From the NCBI RefSeq assembly GCF_025370875.1, contig NZ_JAMXFD010000001.1, positions 491,819-555,818 on the forward strand: DNA of 64,000 nucleotides, read 5' to 3'. The notes beneath the pieces are model-generated. The model was not told the DNA's origin, ran no database searches, and saw only the letters and a list, made by a program, of their open reading frames with translations. The DNA comes from Laspinema palackyanum D2c. Lineage in GTDB: Bacteria; Cyanobacteriota; Cyanobacteriia; Cyanobacteriales; Laspinemataceae. Every line of letters starts with the position of its first letter. Position 1 is the stretch's first letter. A program made the translations under genes and the position numbers. Below are positions 62,029-64,000 of this stretch, one piece after another.

Positions 62029-62232
62029 TCATCCTCCCCAAAGTTGCTTATTGGCAATAGGTGATTCAATGAGCAAGAGTCGGTCCCACTCTGCTTCCGT
62101 CACGGGGCGAATATAGCGGTCTACCCCTTTAAAGTCCCAGGTTTGTGGTAAAATTGCGGCGACAGTGATTAATCCCAACGGGGTAACAACACCTGGCGAT
62201 CGACCCATTCTAAAATCTTTTTGTAAGACCAA
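62029..62232 (-). pseudogene. N-terminal relic of a B12-binding radical-SAM protein
   Basis: The 67-codon frame contains VTPLGLITVAAILPQTWDF and VDRYIRPVTEAEWD, which are the conserved N terminus of B12-binding-domain radical-SAM proteins (PPLGLITVAALLP...VDRNxRxxTEAEW). The remainder (about 450 residues) is absent, replaced by LLLIESPIANKQ and a stop. It looks like a decayed gene end, adjacent to desB and to the large repeat array. Confidence 0.55.
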
Positions 62233-62294
62233 AACCTTGGAGGAAACAGGAGTAAAATTTACAGTATCTAGCCCTCCTTATGGAAGGTTTTATT

Positions 62295-62743
62295 GTTCGT
62301 AGTAACGACTTCAGTCGTTCTTAATTGTTCGTAGTAACGACTTCAGTCGTTCTTAATTGTTCATAGTAACGACTTCAGTCGTTCTTAATGTTCGTAGTAA
62401 CGACTTCAGTCGTTCTCAATTGTTCGTAGTAACGACTTCAGTCGTTCCCTCTTAGTTCGTAGTAACGACTTCAGTCGTTCTCAATTGTTCGTAGTAACGA
62501 CTTCAGTCGTTCCCTCCGGAGTTTAAAACCCCCGCCTAATCACTAAAGTCGGTTCATACCCCACGAAAATCTATATTCCGTAAGGTTTTTAGCGCGAATC
62601 CTGGGAAGATAACGACTGAAGTCGTTACTACGAAAATGACGAAGATAACGACTGAAGTCGTTACTACGAACATGACGAAGATAACGACTGAAGTCGTTAC
62701 TACGAACATGACGAAGATAACGACTGAAGTCGTTACTACGAAC
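62295..62743. repeat. Array of 11 palindromic repeats in opposite orientations
   Basis: Seven copies of GTTCGTAGTAACGACTTCAG (and on) begin at 62295, 62327, 62359, 62390, 62422, 62455 and 62487. Four reverse-complement copies, core AACGACTGAAGTCGTTACTA, begin at 62611, 62647, 62683 and 62719. Each core AACGACT-TC-AGTCGTT is an inverted repeat. Between the two arrays is a CCCCCGCCTAATCACTAAAGTCGG piece of the left-edge family. Periods are 31-33 bases and 36 bases. No unique spacers are present, so this is not a CRISPR. Confidence 0.9.
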
Positions 62744-62754
62744 AATAGAAAACA

Positions 62755-64000
62755 TTATCCTAGGAGGATATCATCTAGGATGAGCTTGTTGGAAACGCTG
62801 CCGAAGCTGACGGAACGTGCGACTCCGGTGAAGGGGACGATCGCCTGGTCAAATTCTGCATAAACATGGGGTAAGGAACCTGCTGCGGTGGTGGATAAGG
62901 GGATGGATGCCAAGATGTTGCCGGATGCGTTTAATCCATCATAGAGAGTGACGGTGTGATTGGCGAAGGGGGAGGCATAGAAGAAGGAGAGTTGATTGTC
63001 AAATCCCCCTTCTACATTCATGACGATCGCCGAGTTTTCTCCGTAAGTGAGGGCAGTTGTACCGCTGGGGGGTGGGGCAAAGTTGCCGCCGAATTCATCG
63101 GGAATTCCCAAGGCATCTAAGGCATCGTTACTCATGATTCCCAAGGCGTTGGTGGAAAAAGATATCCCGCGATCGCCATAAAATCCGCTCACTGGGTCTA
63201 AATTTCTCACCCCTTCAAAGTTGAGTAAGGCAGGTAGATCGCTGCGGGGAATGACGAGGGTGGCACTACTTTGTGTCCCAATTTCTACCCCTGGAGTGGG
63301 ATTGACTAAGGCCAGATTGAGGGTTTCGGCAACTTCGGCGATCGCATCAGTGACCATCGGAATGGTCACGGTTTGAACGGTTTCTCCGGGAGCAAAGTTC
63401 ACCGGAATCGGGGTATTATTGTAATCAAAGGGTGCAGTGGCCGTCCCATCCCCTAAAACTACGGTTGCACCGGCAGGGAGATCAAGTCCTCCTGCGCGGG
63501 TGACGGTGACGGCGAGAATTGCGGTGCCCTCTTCTTCGACGGTGAAGGTTGGCGCACTAAATTCTAGGCGGATATCATTATCTAAAACCGCTAAAGTTGC
63601 TGCATTTTGCGGGCCAATTCTTGCACCTTGACTGGGATTTGTGAGGGTTAATTGGACGGTTTCGTTGGGTTCGCTTTCGATGTCATTGACGATGGGAACG
63701 GCAACGGTTTGGACGGTTTCTCCCGGGGCAAAATTGACGAGAATTGGGGTATTATTGTAATCCAAGGGAGCAGTGGCAGTGCCATTAGTGAGGGCGATCA
63801 CGGCGGAAAAAGCGCTCTCCAGTCGGCCTTCCCGGGTGACGGTTACGGGTGCGATCGCTGTGCCATCTTCATTGACAACAAAGTTCCCTCCACTAAACTG
63901 CAACAGCACATCATTATCGATAGTCGTGAACACTGCCGTATTCGGTTCCCCTAGGGTTGCCTCCCCGGTGGGATTGAGTAAGGCGAGATTGATGGTTTCA
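62755..64000 (-). CDS. Calx-beta domain surface protein (5' end outside the window)
   Basis: Partial, 415 residues visible; the frame is open to the window edge. At least three Calx-beta repeats occur, each with FxVxEDGTA..VTVTR, PLDYNNTPIPVNFAPGE, ETVQTV and VLDND blocks that bind Ca2+ in related extracellular proteins. The last 160 residues form another domain (LLNFEGVRNLDPVSGFYGDRGI up to VSNKLILDDILLG), a PEP-CTERM-type jelly-roll without the terminal sorting motif. It ends next to the repeat array. Probably secreted and part of a long adhesin. Confidence 0.85.
   Translation of the reverse strand, partial: ETINLALLNPTGEATLGEPNTAVFTTIDNDVLLQFSGGNFVVNEDGTAIAPVTVTREGRLESAFSAVIALTNGTATAPLDYNNTPILVNFAPGETVQTVAVPIVNDIESEPNETVQLTLTNPSQGARIGPQNAATLAVLDNDIRLEFSAPTFTVEEEGTAILAVTVTRAGGLDLPAGATVVLGDGTATAPFDYNNTPIPVNFAPGETVQTVTIPMVTDAIAEVAETLNLALVNPTPGVEIGTQSSATLVIPRSDLPALLNFEGVRNLDPVSGFYGDRGISFSTNALGIMSNDALDALGIPDEFGGNFAPPPSGTTALTYGENSAIVMNVEGGFDNQLSFFYASPFANHTVTLYDGLNASGNILASIPLSTTAAGSLPHVYAEFDQAIVPFTGVARSVSFGSVSNKLILDDILLG

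Noticed and set aside
62295-62743. CRISPR array
   Set aside because: Repeats are palindromic and spaced by only a few similar bases; there are no unique spacers of constant length and no cas operon. The Cas4-like gene at 28.6 kb is tied to Argonaute, not to cas1/cas2.
62543-62755. 70-aa and 63-aa frames with RSNDFSRYLRH repeats
   Set aside because: They are translations of the palindromic repeat array and carry no independent coding evidence.

Overview
The window is cyanobacterial chromosome. HIP1 octamers (GCGATCGC) recur throughout. Marker families include SipA (DUF3148), an acyl-lipid omega-3 desaturase of the DesB type, SufR, a KGK-domain protein and a DUF2157 membrane protein. The many dispersed palindromic repeats and multi-domain signalling proteins suggest a large-genome, probably filamentous, Oscillatoriales-like species, but the window does not settle the genus.

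Layout. 0-9.6 kb: repeats, then sppA, sufR, an HNH nuclease, a KGK protein, a dynamin-like GTPase, a GH25 lysozyme with four C-terminal repeats, and hisA. 9.6-13.6 kb: an SLC12-type cation-chloride transporter gene broken by an in-frame TGA, then a ferric-reductase-like flavohaem oxidoreductase with a tiny membrane protein behind it. 13.7-17.1 kb: a PAS histidine kinase and a CheR-PAS methyltransferase. 17.6-23.7 kb: housekeeping genes (sipA, a lipid kinase, coaD overlapped by a DivIVA-like gene, DUF2157 with a GDYXXLXY-like partner, a DUF192 lipoprotein).

23.9-33.4 kb is an accessory island. It holds a DUF433 antitoxin relic, a vapBC module, a DUF6883/DUF4926 pair, and a divergent locus in which XRE and ImmA genes face a three-gene operon: a 73-aa protein of unknown function, a Cas4-like PD-(D/E)XK nuclease, and a long prokaryotic Argonaute with apparent catalytic aspartates. 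A 25-bp perfect palindrome lies between the two arms. A toxin/immunity-like pair and an orphan UPF0175 antitoxin follow. This Argonaute locus is the most interesting system here. queD sits inside the island as an ordinary gene.

33.6-64 kb is mostly core: metH, a seven-gene Mrp-type antiporter operon (C-D-E-F-G-A'-B, with no full-length MrpA), a SNF2 helicase with its SWIM partner, arfB, a small transaldolase, a radical-SAM activase-like protein, two SDRs, a signal peptidase I with an unusual N-terminal extension, an RDD/pentapeptide fusion, a second membrane GTPase and desB. The right edge has a B12-radical-SAM gene relic, a large array of palindromic repeats, and a Calx-beta protein cut by the window end.

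No tRNA, rRNA, CRISPR array or complete insertion sequence was recognised. All calls come from reading the sequence and remembered family features. No database search was run, so family names are recognition-level assignments.
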